A model generated the notes under the pieces. The model was given only the letters and a program-made list of their open reading frames with translations, ran no database searches and was not told where the DNA came from. The position numbers and the translations under genes are program-made. Of a stretch of 64,000 nt of DNA, positions 52,072-61,259 are shown one piece after another (the first letter of the stretch is position 1; each line of letters starts with the position of its first letter). The stretch covers positions 186,001 through 250,000 of the forward strand of contig CAWHVQ010000001.1 of assembly GCA_963832895.1 (NCBI GenBank), written 5' to 3'. Origin of the DNA: JAMXLO01 sp963832895. GTDB lineage: Bacteria; Pseudomonadota; Alphaproteobacteria; Acetobacterales; Acetobacteraceae.

Positions 52072-54945
52072 TCAGGCGCGGCGCCGTGCCTTCTGCCGCG
52101 TTGCCGCGCGCATCAGCAGCGGCGACAGGAAGCGGCCGGTGTGGCTGTCGGGATGTGCGGCAATATCCTCCGGAGTCCCCTCGGCCACGATACGGCCTCC
52201 GCCGTCGCCACCCTCGGGACCGAGATCTAGTATCCAGTCGGCGGTCTTGATCACTTCCACATTGTGTTCGATCACCACGACCGTGTTCCCCTGATCGACC
52301 AGCGCGTGCAGCACTTCCAACAGCTTGCGCACGTCCTCGAAGTGAAGGCCGGTGGTGGGTTCATCCAGGATGTACAACGTGCGACCCGTAGCGCGGCGTG
52401 CCAGTTCCTTCGACAGCTTGATCCGCTGCGCCTCACCGCCCGACAGCGTGGTGGCCTGCTGCCCGAGCGCGATGTAGCCGAGCCCTACCTGCTGGAGAAT
52501 GCGCAGCCTGTCGTGGATGCGGGTCTGTGCGCTGAAATACGGTACGGCTTCGTCGACCGTCAGCGCGAGGACCTCGGCGATCGATTTGTCGCGGAACTTT
52601 ATTTCAAGCGTTTCACGATTGTAGCGCTGGCCCTTGCAGACATCACAGCGTACGTAAACGTCGGGCAGGAAGTGCATCTCGATCTTCAGCACGCCGTCGC
52701 CCTGGCAGGCCTCGCAGCGCCCGCCCTTGACGTTGAAGCTGAAGCGCCCCGGCTTGTAGCCGCGCGCGCGAGACTCCGGCAGCTCGGCGAACCAGTCGCG
52801 GATCGGCGCGAACAGATCGGTGTAGGTGGCGGGATTGGAGCGCGGCGTACGGCCGATCGGCGACTGGTCGATATCGATGATCTTGTCGAGCAGCTCGAGG
52901 CCTTCGATGTGGTCGTGCGGGGCCGGCACTTCACCCGCGCCCATCAAGCGCCGCGCAGTCGCCTTGTAGAGCGTGTCCACGACAAGCGTGGACTTGCCGC
53001 CGCCTGACACGCCGGTGACGCAGGTGAAGGTGCCGAGGGGAAAGCCTGCGCTGATCGATTTCAGGTTGTTGCCGCGCGCTTTCACCACGCGGAGAATGCG
53101 ATCCTTCTGCATCGGACGGCGCATGACCGGCACGTCGATGCGTCTGCGCCCAGCGAGATAATCGCCAGTCAGCGACTTGGGATTTGCCGACACCTCCGCC
53201 GGAGTGCCTTCCGCGACCACGCGTCCACCGTCGATGCCGGCGGCCGGACCCATGTCGATCAGATGATCCGCCGCGCGAATTGCCTCTTCATCATGCTCCA
53301 CAACAAGAACGGTATTGCCGAGGTCGCGGAGCCGACGCAGCGTGACGAGCAGGCGTTCGTTGTCACGCTGATGCAGACCGATCGATGGTTCGTCGAGCAC
53401 GTACAGAACGCCGGTGAGACCGGAGCCGATCTGGCTGGCGAGGCGAATGCGCTGGCTCTCACCGCCCGACAGCGTGGCGGAGCTGCGTGACAACGTGAGA
53501 TAGTCGAGTCCGACATCGACGAGGAACTGCAGGCGCTCGCAGATCTCGCGGAGGATACGCCGCGCGATCTCCTGCCGCTGCGGCGTCATCGTGTCGATCA
53601 CGGTTTCGAACCACGCCGCCGCCGTGCGTATCGACAGCTCCGATGCCTCGGCGATGTTCTTGCCGCCGATGCGGACTGCCAGTGCCTCCGGCTTGAGGCG
53701 CGCACCATTGCATACGACGCAGGGTTTCTCGGCCTGGTAGCGCGACAGTTCCTCGCGCACCCAAATGCTATCGGTCTCCTGATAGCGTCTTTGCAGGTTG
53801 CGCACCACGCCTTCGAATGGCTTGGTCACCGTGTAGGCGCGCACGCCGTCCTTGTAGGTGAACGCCACGGGCTCCTCGCCGGTGCCGTGCAGGATCGCGT
53901 CGCGCACCTTCGCGGGCAGGTCCTGCCATGCGTCACTCGTCCTCACTTTGAAGTGGCGCGCGAGGCTTTGCAGCGTCTGGTCGTAATAGGGGCTCTGCGC
54001 GCCGGTCCATGGCATGACCGCGCCACCGGCCAGCGACAGCCGCTCATCCGGTACCACGAGTTCAGGGTCGAAGAAGCTTTCCACGCCCAGTCCATCGCAC
54101 GCCGGGCACGCACCGTGCGGCGAGTTGAAGCTGAACAGGCGGGGCTCGATCTCCTCGATCGAGAAACCCGATACCGGACAGGCGAAGCGCGACGAGAAAA
54201 CCGTGCGTTCGGCGTCTTCTCCCTTGGCGTCAGCGTTCTCGGCGTAGACGATGCCGTCGGACAGCGCGAGCGCGGTCTCGAAACTGTCGGCGAGCCTTGG
54301 GGCGATGCCGTCGCGCACCACGATGCGGTCCACCACCGCCTCGATCTCGTGCTTGATCTTGCGGTTCAGCGAGGGGACTTCGCCGATCTCGTTGAGCTTG
54401 CCGTCCACCTTCACGCGGGTGAAGCCACGGCGCTGCAGCTCCGCCAGTTCCTTACGGTACTCGCCCTTGCGGTCGCGCACCACGGGCGCGAGCAACAGCA
54501 GCCGCGTGCCGTCCGGCATCGCCATCACGCGATCCACCATCTGCGACACGGTCTGCGCCTCGATCGGCAGGCCGGTGGCCGGCGAATAGGGCACGCCTGT
54601 GCGCGCCCACAGCAGGCGCATGTAGTCGTGGATCTCGGTTACCGTGCCGACGGTGGAGCGCGGGTTGCGGCTGGTGGTCTTCTGCTCGATCGAGATCGCC
54701 GGCGACAGACCCTCGATCGAGTCGACGTCGGGCTTGCCCATCAGTTCGAGGAACTGCCTCGCATAGGCCGACAGCGACTCGACATAGCGGCGCTGGCCCT
54801 CGGCGTAGATAGTGTCGAATGCCAGTGATGACTTACCCGAGCCGGACAGGCCGGTGATCACGGTCAGCCGGTCGCGCGGGATCACGACGTCCACGTTCTT
54901 CAGATTGTGCTCGCGCGCACCGCGAACGTGGATGGAGCCGGCCAT
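52072..54945 (-). CDS. uvrA: excinuclease ABC subunit A
   Basis: The 957-residue protein is a full-length UvrA with two ABC modules. Walker A1 is GLSGSGKSS and Walker A2 is GVSGGGKST, each followed later by the LSGGE signatures. Two zinc-binding modules are present, one degenerate (CPVSGFSI then CPACDGLG) as is common in this class. It finds DNA damage with UvrB in nucleotide excision repair. The LexA-type box at 54965-54979 lies 20 bp upstream, so it should be SOS-controlled. A good SD (AGGA, 8 nt) precedes ATG 54945. Confidence 0.96.
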   Translation of the reverse strand: MAGSIHVRGAREHNLKNVDVVIPRDRLTVITGLSGSGKSSLAFDTIYAEGQRRYVESLSAYARQFLELMGKPDVDSIEGLSPAISIEQKTTSRNPRSTVGTVTEIHDYMRLLWARTGVPYSPATGLPIEAQTVSQMVDRVMAMPDGTRLLLLAPVVRDRKGEYRKELAELQRRGFTRVKVDGKLNEIGEVPSLNRKIKHEIEAVVDRIVVRDGIAPRLADSFETALALSDGIVYAENADAKGEDAERTVFSSRFACPVSGFSIEEIEPRLFSFNSPHGACPACDGLGVESFFDPELVVPDERLSLAGGAVMPWTGAQSPYYDQTLQSLARHFKVRTSDAWQDLPAKVRDAILHGTGEEPVAFTYKDGVRAYTVTKPFEGVVRNLQRRYQETDSIWVREELSRYQAEKPCVVCNGARLKPEALAVRIGGKNIAEASELSIRTAAAWFETVIDTMTPQRQEIARRILREICERLQFLVDVGLDYLTLSRSSATLSGGESQRIRLASQIGSGLTGVLYVLDEPSIGLHQRDNERLLVTLRRLRDLGNTVLVVEHDEEAIRAADHLIDMGPAAGIDGGRVVAEGTPAEVSANPKSLTGDYLAGRRRIDVPVMRRPMQKDRILRVVKARGNNLKSISAGFPLGTFTCVTGVSGGGKSTLVVDTLYKATARRLMGAGEVPAPHDHIEGLELLDKIIDIDQSPIGRTPRSNPATYTDLFAPIRDWFAELPESRARGYKPGRFSFNVKGGRCEACQGDGVLKIEMHFLPDVYVRCDVCKGQRYNRETLEIKFRDKSIAEVLALTVDEAVPYFSAQTRIHDRLRILQQVGLGYIALGQQATTLSGGEAQRIKLSKELARRATGRTLYILDEPTTGLHFEDVRKLLEVLHALVDQGNTVVVIEHNVEVIKTADWILDLGPEGGDGGGRIVAEGTPEDIAAHPDSHTGRFLSPLLMRAATRQKARRRA

Positions 54946-54964
54946 GCCGCGTGATCCTATGCTT

Positions 54965-54979
54965 GTTCTTGAGATGTTC
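54965..54979. promoter_or_regulatory. LexA (SOS) box upstream of uvrA
   Basis: GTTCTTGAGATGTTC is an exact GTTC-N7-GTTC match, the alphaproteobacterial LexA operator (GAAC-N7-GAAC on the uvrA strand). It sits 20 bp upstream of the uvrA ATG and about 130 bp from ssb, which is transcribed the other way, so one LexA box may control both. Confidence 0.85.
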
Positions 54980-55107
54980 TCGTCTTATATGGCAATTTTC
55001 AGGGGTCTTGGAAAGGTCTGTTAAGCGACTCCGCCCAGGATGCCCCATAGGATGGCAGCGTGTGGGAGCGGGGGCTAGAGTGCCTCCTTTGATGAGGGAT
55101 TGAAGCG

Positions 55108-55608
55108 ATGGCGGGCAGCGTCAACAAGGTGATCCTGGTGGGTAATCTGGGCAAGGATCCTGAGATCCGAACCCTGCAGTCGGGCACGAAGGTCGCCAAC
55201 CTCGCGGTCGCGACCAGCGAGACGTGGAACGATCGTCAGAGCGGCGAACGAAAGGAACGCACCGAGTGGCACCGGGTGGTGATTTTCAACGAACGCCTGG
55301 CTGATATCGCGGAACGCTTCCTGCGCAAAGGCAGAAAAGTCTATCTGGAAGGCGCGCTGGAGACGCGGAAGTATACCGACCAGTCGGGCCAGGAAAAGTA
55401 TACCACGGAAGTGGTGCTGCGGAATTTCCGCGGCGAATTGACGCTGCTGGACAGCGCGGGCGGTGGGGAAGGTGGCGCAGGCGAGGGCGGCGGCTATCGC
55501 GAGCGCGCGCCTGCGCAACGTGCCCCGGTCGGCGCTTCACGCGGTGGCGGCGGTCCGTCGTGGGAAGCGCCCAAGGGCGGCGATCTGGATGATGAAATCC
55601 CGTTCTGA
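55108..55608 (+). CDS. ssb: single-stranded DNA-binding protein
   Basis: The 166-residue protein has the OB fold start NKVILVGNLGKDPEIRTLQS and the aromatic W-N-D-R-Q and WHRVVIFN segments. A Gly-rich linker and the acidic tip DLDDEIPF follow, which binds partner proteins. It protects single-stranded DNA in replication and repair. It faces uvrA across 162 bp that contain the LexA box. SD GAGGGATTGAAGC precedes the ATG at 55108. Confidence 0.96.
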   Translation: MAGSVNKVILVGNLGKDPEIRTLQSGTKVANLAVATSETWNDRQSGERKERTEWHRVVIFNERLADIAERFLRKGRKVYLEGALETRKYTDQSGQEKYTTEVVLRNFRGELTLLDSAGGGEGGAGEGGGYRERAPAQRAPVGASRGGGGPSWEAPKGGDLDDEIPF

Positions 55609-55652
55609 ACCTGCCTTGGGGGCTGATCGAGGGCCGGCTCCCCCAGCCCGCG

Positions 55653-55685
55653 AGATCGCCACGTCGCTTTGCTTTTCGCGATGAC
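55653..55685. repeat. half-copy of the CATTGCGAGG repeat class
   Basis: ATCGCCACGTCGCTTTGC followed by TTTTCGCGATGACA matches one arm of the repeat at 3123-3221 imperfectly. It sits between ssb and the next gene, overlapping alternative upstream starts of that gene. Confidence 0.4.
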
Positions 55686-55716
55686 AGGTTCGTTCAGGGC
55701 GGTCGCCGAGGGGCAG

Positions 55717-57597
55717 ATGAGCGGATCGGGGCGCCCGCTGCGGAAATGCATTGCGACCGTGGCGCTCAGCGGCACGTTGCGCGACAAGCTGGAGGCTTGT
55801 GCCGCGGTCGGCTTCGAAGGCGTCGAGATCATGGAAGCGGATCTGCTGACGTTCGATGGCTCACCCGCGGACGTGCGTCGGATTTGTGCCGACCTTGGCC
55901 TGACGATCGAGGTCTACCAGCCGTTCCGCGATTTTGAGGCGATGCCGGATCCGCAGCGTGCCCGGAACCTCGATCGCGCGGAACGCAAATTCGATGTCAT
56001 GCAGGCTTTGGGCACCGATCTCGTGCTGGTGTGCAGCAACACGCAGTCGGCCGCGATCGATGATGACTCCCGTGCGGCGGCCGACCTGGCGGAGATGGCC
56101 GAGCGTGCGGGGCGACGCGGGCTACGGGTCGGCTTCGAGGCGCTGAGTTGGGGCCGGCACGTCAATCGCTGGGGTCATGCATGGCGCATCGTGCAGCGGG
56201 CGGCGCATCCGGCGCTGGGCCTCATCGTGGATTCTTTCCATACGCTGGCCTTGGGCGACGACCCGTCCGGTATCGCTCAGGTGCCGGCAGAGAAACTGTT
56301 CCTCGTGCAGATGGCGGATGCACCCAAGCTGTCGATGGACGTGTTGAGTTGGAGCCGCCATTTCCGCAATTTCCCCGGCCAAGGTGATCTCGATGTGGTC
56401 GGGTTCATGCGGGCGGTGCTGGCCTCCGGCTACACCGGGCCACTATCGCTCGAGGTTTTCAATGACGATTTTCGTGCCGCCCCCGGTCGGTTCGTCGCGC
56501 GGGACGGGCTTCGCTCACTCATTCTGACCGAGGCCGAAGCGTCCGATGGTGCGGACCTGCCTGCTGTGCCGGCTTTGAACGGCGTGGAGTTCCTGGAATT
56601 CGCCGTGGATGAGACGACCGGGCCGGAGCTGGTGAGCTTCCTGCAAACGCTGGGCTTCCATCGTGCCGGAAGGCATCGGTCGAAGGCCGTCGATCTGTAT
56701 CGTAACGGCGGTGTCAATCTGGTGCTGAACGCAGAGCAGGACAGCGCCGCGTCGGAGCATTTTCACCTGCACGGCCCATCAGTCTGCGCCATGGCGATAC
56801 GCGTCGACGATGCCGCTCGCACGCTGGCCCGTGCAAACGCGCTGCTGTGTCCCGACTGGCAGGAGCCGCTTGGGGTCGGAGAGCGGCGCATCCCCGCCGT
56901 GCGCGCGCCGGACGGCACGTTGGTCTATCTGGTGCAGCCGGAAGCCAGCGGGCGCAGTTTTTGGGAAGATGATTTCGAGTTGCTTCCCGTTTCAGCCGCA
57001 GCGACTCCTCTGCTTGGCATCGATCATGTGGTGCTGGCCTTGCCGGTCGGACGCATGGCGTCCCATGTGTTGTTCTGGCGCGCTCTGTTCGGCCTGGTGC
57101 CGCAATCGCAGTTGGATACTGCCGATCCCTACGGTCTCGTGCACAGCCGCGCCTTGGTCAGTCCTGACGGCAAGCTACGCATGGTGCTGAATGCGTCGGA
57201 AGGCCGCGGGACACTGACGGGTCGCTTTGTTTCCGCTTTCGCCGGGGCTGGCGTGCATCATGTCGCGCTTGCCACACCCGATATACTACGCACGGCGCAG
57301 GAACTGGAGGTTCGGCACGCGTCGCTGCTGCCCATGCCGACCAACTACTACGATGACCTGTCGGCGCGATGGGCGTTGGACGACTCGACGCTGAATGAGT
57401 TGCAAAAGCACGGATTGCTCTACGACCGCGATGAAGTGGGGGAGTTCCGCCACCTCTATACCGACACCTTCCATGATCGGTTCTTCTTTGAGGCTGTGCA
57501 GCGAGAGGCCGGTTATTCCGGATTCGGCGCTGCCAACGCCTCCGTCCGGACCGCTGCGCAAGCGCGGCAGAGCCCTGGCGCGACGTACATGCTTTGA
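55717..57597 (+). CDS. quiC: two-domain 3-dehydroshikimate-dehydratase-like protein (TIM-barrel isomerase/HPPD fold)
   Basis: The 626-residue protein fuses an AP-endonuclease-2 type TIM barrel (about residues 10-280, with IVDSFHTLALGDD and LSLEVFNDDF metal residues) to a VOC/4-hydroxyphenylpyruvate-dioxygenase fold (about 290-600). The second part includes LGIDHVVLALP, GVHHVALATPDI and FFEAVQRE. This layout is that of QuiC1-type 3-dehydroshikimate dehydratases in quinate/shikimate breakdown. No other quinate genes are near, so the substrate is inferred. The start at ATG 55717 is preferred for its GAGGGG SD. Confidence 0.85.
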   Translation: MSGSGRPLRKCIATVALSGTLRDKLEACAAVGFEGVEIMEADLLTFDGSPADVRRICADLGLTIEVYQPFRDFEAMPDPQRARNLDRAERKFDVMQALGTDLVLVCSNTQSAAIDDDSRAAADLAEMAERAGRRGLRVGFEALSWGRHVNRWGHAWRIVQRAAHPALGLIVDSFHTLALGDDPSGIAQVPAEKLFLVQMADAPKLSMDVLSWSRHFRNFPGQGDLDVVGFMRAVLASGYTGPLSLEVFNDDFRAAPGRFVARDGLRSLILTEAEASDGADLPAVPALNGVEFLEFAVDETTGPELVSFLQTLGFHRAGRHRSKAVDLYRNGGVNLVLNAEQDSAASEHFHLHGPSVCAMAIRVDDAARTLARANALLCPDWQEPLGVGERRIPAVRAPDGTLVYLVQPEASGRSFWEDDFELLPVSAAATPLLGIDHVVLALPVGRMASHVLFWRALFGLVPQSQLDTADPYGLVHSRALVSPDGKLRMVLNASEGRGTLTGRFVSAFAGAGVHHVALATPDILRTAQELEVRHASLLPMPTNYYDDLSARWALDDSTLNELQKHGLLYDRDEVGEFRHLYTDTFHDRFFFEAVQREAGYSGFGAANASVRTAAQARQSPGATYML

Positions 57598-57744
57598 TCG
57601 GAAGACCCAACGATGGTGCGCGGCGGCGAAGGTTCGGTTGGGATGACCGCGGGCCGCCGGCGTCGCCTGGCTCAATTGACGAGAGGCCCTAGCCAAACCC
57701 GCCTGAGCCGGTGGAAACTGCGGTAAAGCTTTGAGGCGAGCGGC

Positions 57745-58044
57745 ATGAAAATTCAGGACATCGACCGGGTCAATCACCTGATTCGCGAGCTTAGCAGCAT
57801 GAAGGAGCTGATCGAGCACGCCCAACGCGCCGATCCGTCGGACTGCGAGCTGTTTATCAAGCTGCCGGGCGACACCTCGATGAGGCTGTCGAGCGAGGGC
57901 TCGGCCTCGACGCACTATCAGGGATTCTCCGCCTCGCCGGAGTTCCTGCGCCGGCTGCAGCAGCTTGCGGTGGAGGAGCTGGATGCGCGGCGCCGCAGCA
58001 TCGTCGGCGAATTGGCGTCGCTCGGTGTCGAGGCGGAGGCATGA
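57745..58044 (+). CDS. small hypothetical protein upstream of the isochorismatase-type gene
   Basis: The 99-residue protein starts MKIQDIDRVNHLIRELSSMK and is helical at both ends, with a possible coiled coil at 1-30 and 68-99. The middle (FIKLPGDTSMRLSSEG) looks like a beta hairpin. I recognise no family. A GAGGCGAGCGGC stretch upstream contains a plausible SD. Its stop overlaps the next start by ATGA, so it is co-translated with the hydrolase gene. Confidence 0.6.
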   Translation: MKIQDIDRVNHLIRELSSMKELIEHAQRADPSDCELFIKLPGDTSMRLSSEGSASTHYQGFSASPEFLRRLQQLAVEELDARRRSIVGELASLGVEAEA

Positions 58045-58736
58045 CGGGGATGAACTGGTTCGACGTTCCCGAGGCCGTCGCGTCGCGCGTCATCGCGCGA
58101 AGTGGCGTGGCGCATCCGCATGCCGATCTGGATCCCAGGCGGACGGCGCTGATCGTGGTTGATCTGCAGAATGCGTTCATGGACGATGCGGTCGGTCACG
58201 CGGTCTGTCCCATGGCACGCGACATCGTGCCCAATGTGAACCGGCTCGCCTCCGTGGTGCGTGCCTCAGGCGGCGGCGTGTTCTGGATCAAAAACACGTT
58301 CGACGAACGCGGCGCTTACGAATGGAACAATTCGCATGCGATGCTGACGCCCGCGATGCGCGAGCGGCGGGTTGCCGCGATGAGCGAGGGCACCAAAGGT
58401 CAGGAGTTGTGGCCGGAGCTCGATGTTCGGCCGGGGGACGAGATCGTCCGCAAGTATCGGTTCAGTGCGTTCATGCCGGGGACCTGCGATCTGCCGTATC
58501 GGCTGCGCTCGCGGGGCTTCGATACCGTGTTGATCGCCGGCACCGTGACAAATGTCTGCTGCGAGTCATCGGCGCGCGACGCGATGATGACGAACTTCAA
58601 GACCGTCATGGTGAGCGACGCGAATGCGGCGATGACGATGGAAGAACACAACGCGTCACTGGTGGCATTCTACGCCATCTTCGGCGACGTGATGGACACG
58701 GACTACGTGATCCAGCGGCTGACACGGAACGAATAG
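58041..58736 (+). CDS. isochorismatase-family cysteine hydrolase
   Basis: The 231-residue protein has the catalytic triad of the family: Asp41 (LIVVDLQNAF), Lys138 (IVRKYRFSAF) and Cys173 (GTVTNVCCESSARDA). Members hydrolyse isochorismate, nicotinamide, N-carbamoyl compounds or ureidoacrylate; the substrate here is undetermined. The overlap with the upstream small gene suggests a two-gene unit. It converges with the STAS gene with a 35-bp gap. Confidence 0.9.
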   Translation: MTGMNWFDVPEAVASRVIARSGVAHPHADLDPRRTALIVVDLQNAFMDDAVGHAVCPMARDIVPNVNRLASVVRASGGGVFWIKNTFDERGAYEWNNSHAMLTPAMRERRVAAMSEGTKGQELWPELDVRPGDEIVRKYRFSAFMPGTCDLPYRLRSRGFDTVLIAGTVTNVCCESSARDAMMTNFKTVMVSDANAAMTMEEHNASLVAFYAIFGDVMDTDYVIQRLTRNE

Positions 58737-58771
58737 GCGGCTAGGGCGACTGGCGCTCGCGCGTGAGGCCG

Positions 58772-59110
58772 TTACGTCGAGAACGCGGCGACGGCCTCCT
58801 TCTCGGTGGCGTATGTGCTGAGCAGGGAGTTGAAGCCCGCGGTTTCCAGCACTGTCTTGACGCTGCCGGCGGCACCGCAGATCGTCAGCTTCCCCTGCTT
58901 GGCCTGCAGCAGCTTCGCGGCCTGAAGGATGACCCGGAGGCCTGCACTGCTGACATATTGGAGCTTCTCGAGGTTCAGCACGACGTGACGGTCGGTTCCC
59001 TGGGCGATTGCCACCATTCGGTCTCCGGCGTCTCCTGCAGTGCGGCTGTCGAGCCGGCCGTTCATTTCGACCACCAGCGTGTCGTAGACCTTCCGGGTTT
59101 CGATCTGCAT
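58772..59110 (-). CDS. STAS domain anti-sigma factor antagonist-like protein
   Basis: The 112-residue STAS protein has the phosphorylation-site loop LQYVSSAGLRVIL with Ser55 in the place of the phosphorylated Ser of SpoIIAA/RsbV. Such proteins switch anti-sigma factors by binding when dephosphorylated. No kinase or phosphatase partner gene is adjacent. I chose ATG 59110 (MQIETRKV); the extension to 59266 is cysteine-rich and unlikely. Regulation of a general stress response is plausible but not shown. Confidence 0.85.
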   Translation of the reverse strand: MQIETRKVYDTLVVEMNGRLDSRTAGDAGDRMVAIAQGTDRHVVLNLEKLQYVSSAGLRVILQAAKLLQAKQGKLTICGAAGSVKTVLETAGFNSLLSTYATEKEAVAAFST

Positions 59111-59444
59111 TTCCAGCCCCTTGATGTGCAGACGGCAGCAAGCCGTCCTGCTGACGCACGCTAAGGGGCAACGCTGGAACGGTCCATGACCCTGTTCGGC
59201 GAGGCGGTGATGCGGCGCTACGGCAACTATCTCAATAATTGCGATTACGTTCACTAATTGCAACAATAATAGCGGCCACGATCAGCAACGTTTTGCAGCT
59301 GGACTGGCAGCGACAAGAGATGTATCGTTGCGCAAGCAGCAGGTTTTCGAGAGCTGCTCACAGTATGAGTGCTTCTACACGAGCTGCGCTTTCGCATAAC
59401 CGAACTTCGACGGTCCCTTCGCATTCCAACCTGAAGCATCTGCC
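59111..59444. other. 334-bp intergenic region between STAS and GH114 genes
   Basis: I see no gene here. An AT-rich patch (59232-59268) stands out from the GC-rich surroundings and is the likely divergent promoter zone for the STAS and GH114 genes. No SD is evident right before ATG 59445. Confidence 0.4.
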
Positions 59445-61028
59445 ATGACAACTCCAGAGAACGGCATTTACGTACTGCAGGGCGTCGTGCCGGCCCAGAT
59501 CGCTGCCGCGCCTGTCGCGGTAAAAGTCGTCGATCTCTACGACGACAATGGCCAGCTCTTCAGCACAGCGCAAGTCGCCCAGATGGAAGCCGGCAACAGC
59601 CTGTTGCTTGGATACTTCAGCATAGGCGAGGCGGAAAACTATCGTAGCTACTTCGCGTCGCTGCCATCCTCGGTCCTCGGGCCCGTCGATCCATCATGGC
59701 CCGGCGACTATCAGGTCGCCTATTGGACGGATACCTGGAAAACCGTCGCCACCAATTATATCGATCAGATGATCACGCAAGGCTATGGCGGTGCCTTTTT
59801 CGATGTCGTTGATGAATGCGAGACCGCCTGGGCGAAGGCGCACGCACCAGGCGGCGACGCCAAGGGTGCAATGGTGAGCCTGATCCAGTATCTCGCCGAC
59901 TACGCGCACGCCAAGGACCCGAATTTCAAGATCTGGGTTAACAGCTCAGGTGCGGAAGACCTGATGGCGAACAGCACATTCGTAAGCACCATCGATGGGG
60001 CCTACGAGGAAGAGCTGTTTTATAAGGATAACGGCTCTCCGGTGTCGCAGGCGAACACCAGCTACAATCTGAACCTGCTGGACAATCTGGTGGCTGCGGG
60101 CAAGCCGGTCGTCGCGGTCGAGTACATCACCGGTGCGGCGAAGGTGGCTGACGTAGAGGCGAAGGCCGCTGCTGCCGGTATCGGATACTACGTGGCGAAC
60201 CCGAACCTCAATCTCGATGGCGTGGACACGGAAGGATTTGGCGCGCTCCCGCCCCCACCGCCCGCAGCGCCGCCGGTCGTCACGGCAATCAGTGCCGTCC
60301 CGGCCTGGGCCGATCTCGCCAAGGGGGGTGTCGCAACCATCACGCTGACGCTGAACGGGGCGGTGACGGTGACAGGTACTCCCAAGCTGTCGCTGAACGA
60401 TGGCGGTACCGCGACGTACTCCTCGGGTTCGGGCACGAGTACTTTGACGTTCAAGTATAAAGTCGCGGCGGGGCAGAACACGACACGGCTCGCCGTTACC
60501 GGTGTGACGCTGCCTTCCGGCGCTTCGGTGATGGGTGCAGCAGGCAACGCCGCCGACTTCACCGGTGCGACAGGTGGCCTGAGCGGGCACCTGGTGGTGG
60601 ACACGTCACGGACGCGCACGACCATCGCCAATGGCACAGGACAGACGGTCAAGGCCGGCACGGGCAACGACGTTGTGGTCTTGCGCGGCGGCGATGCCAC
60701 ACTGGTGTTCAACGGCAGCAACAACGTTGCGTTTTTGGGTGGCAGCGGCAATGCAGTCAACGCAACGATCAATGACAAGTCGCAGGGACTGACCGTCTAC
60801 GTTCTGAATGGCGGTATCGACAAGATAAGCGGATTGGCCGCGGACACGACTGCGGTGATCGACCTGCTCGGAGGTCTCGGCGGCTATACCAGCGTCTCGC
60901 AGGTGCTATCCGCGATGACGAGTGACAATGCCGGCGGAGCGTTGCTGCCGCTTGGCAACGGACAATCCATCGACTTCACCGGCGTCGCCCCCGCCAGTCT
61001 GCACGCCGCCAATTTTGCGCTGGAGTGA
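59445..61028 (+). CDS. GH114-type glycosidase domain fused to Ig-like and RTX-like repeat domain
   Basis: The 527-residue protein begins with a GH114/TM1410-type TIM barrel (about 10-265; YWTDTWKTVATNYIDQ and GGAFFDVVDECETAW). A Pro-rich linker (PPPPPAAPP) leads to a bacterial Ig-like module (about 280-385). The C-terminal beta-repeat region contains GTGNDVVVLRGGDATLVF. No N-terminal signal peptide is present, so type I secretion through the C-terminus is likely. GH114 enzymes cleave alpha-1,4-galactosaminogalactans of biofilms. Transporter genes are not adjacent. Part of the C-terminal region is repeated in large adhesins of this lineage. Confidence 0.75.
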   Translation: MTTPENGIYVLQGVVPAQIAAAPVAVKVVDLYDDNGQLFSTAQVAQMEAGNSLLLGYFSIGEAENYRSYFASLPSSVLGPVDPSWPGDYQVAYWTDTWKTVATNYIDQMITQGYGGAFFDVVDECETAWAKAHAPGGDAKGAMVSLIQYLADYAHAKDPNFKIWVNSSGAEDLMANSTFVSTIDGAYEEELFYKDNGSPVSQANTSYNLNLLDNLVAAGKPVVAVEYITGAAKVADVEAKAAAAGIGYYVANPNLNLDGVDTEGFGALPPPPPAAPPVVTAISAVPAWADLAKGGVATITLTLNGAVTVTGTPKLSLNDGGTATYSSGSGTSTLTFKYKVAAGQNTTRLAVTGVTLPSGASVMGAAGNAADFTGATGGLSGHLVVDTSRTRTTIANGTGQTVKAGTGNDVVVLRGGDATLVFNGSNNVAFLGGSGNAVNATINDKSQGLTVYVLNGGIDKISGLAADTTAVIDLLGGLGGYTSVSQVLSAMTSDNAGGALLPLGNGQSIDFTGVAPASLHAANFALE

Positions 61029-61259
61029 GGCGGTCTTACCGAAGCGCGTCAAACATCTCCGGCGGGTTGCGGCAGAGTGCATCCCGGGCTTGGTTCGTGC
61101 TTCCCATATCTCGGGTGGCACCATGCAACAGTCGGCGCGGCGACTTGCCGAATTTGCGTTTTGCGTTTTGCAATCCTGTGCCAACAATGGACAGCGTGCT
61201 TAATCCGAAGCGGGATCAAATTGAACCTTCGGGAGCGACGGAGGAAGGGAGCGAGAAAC

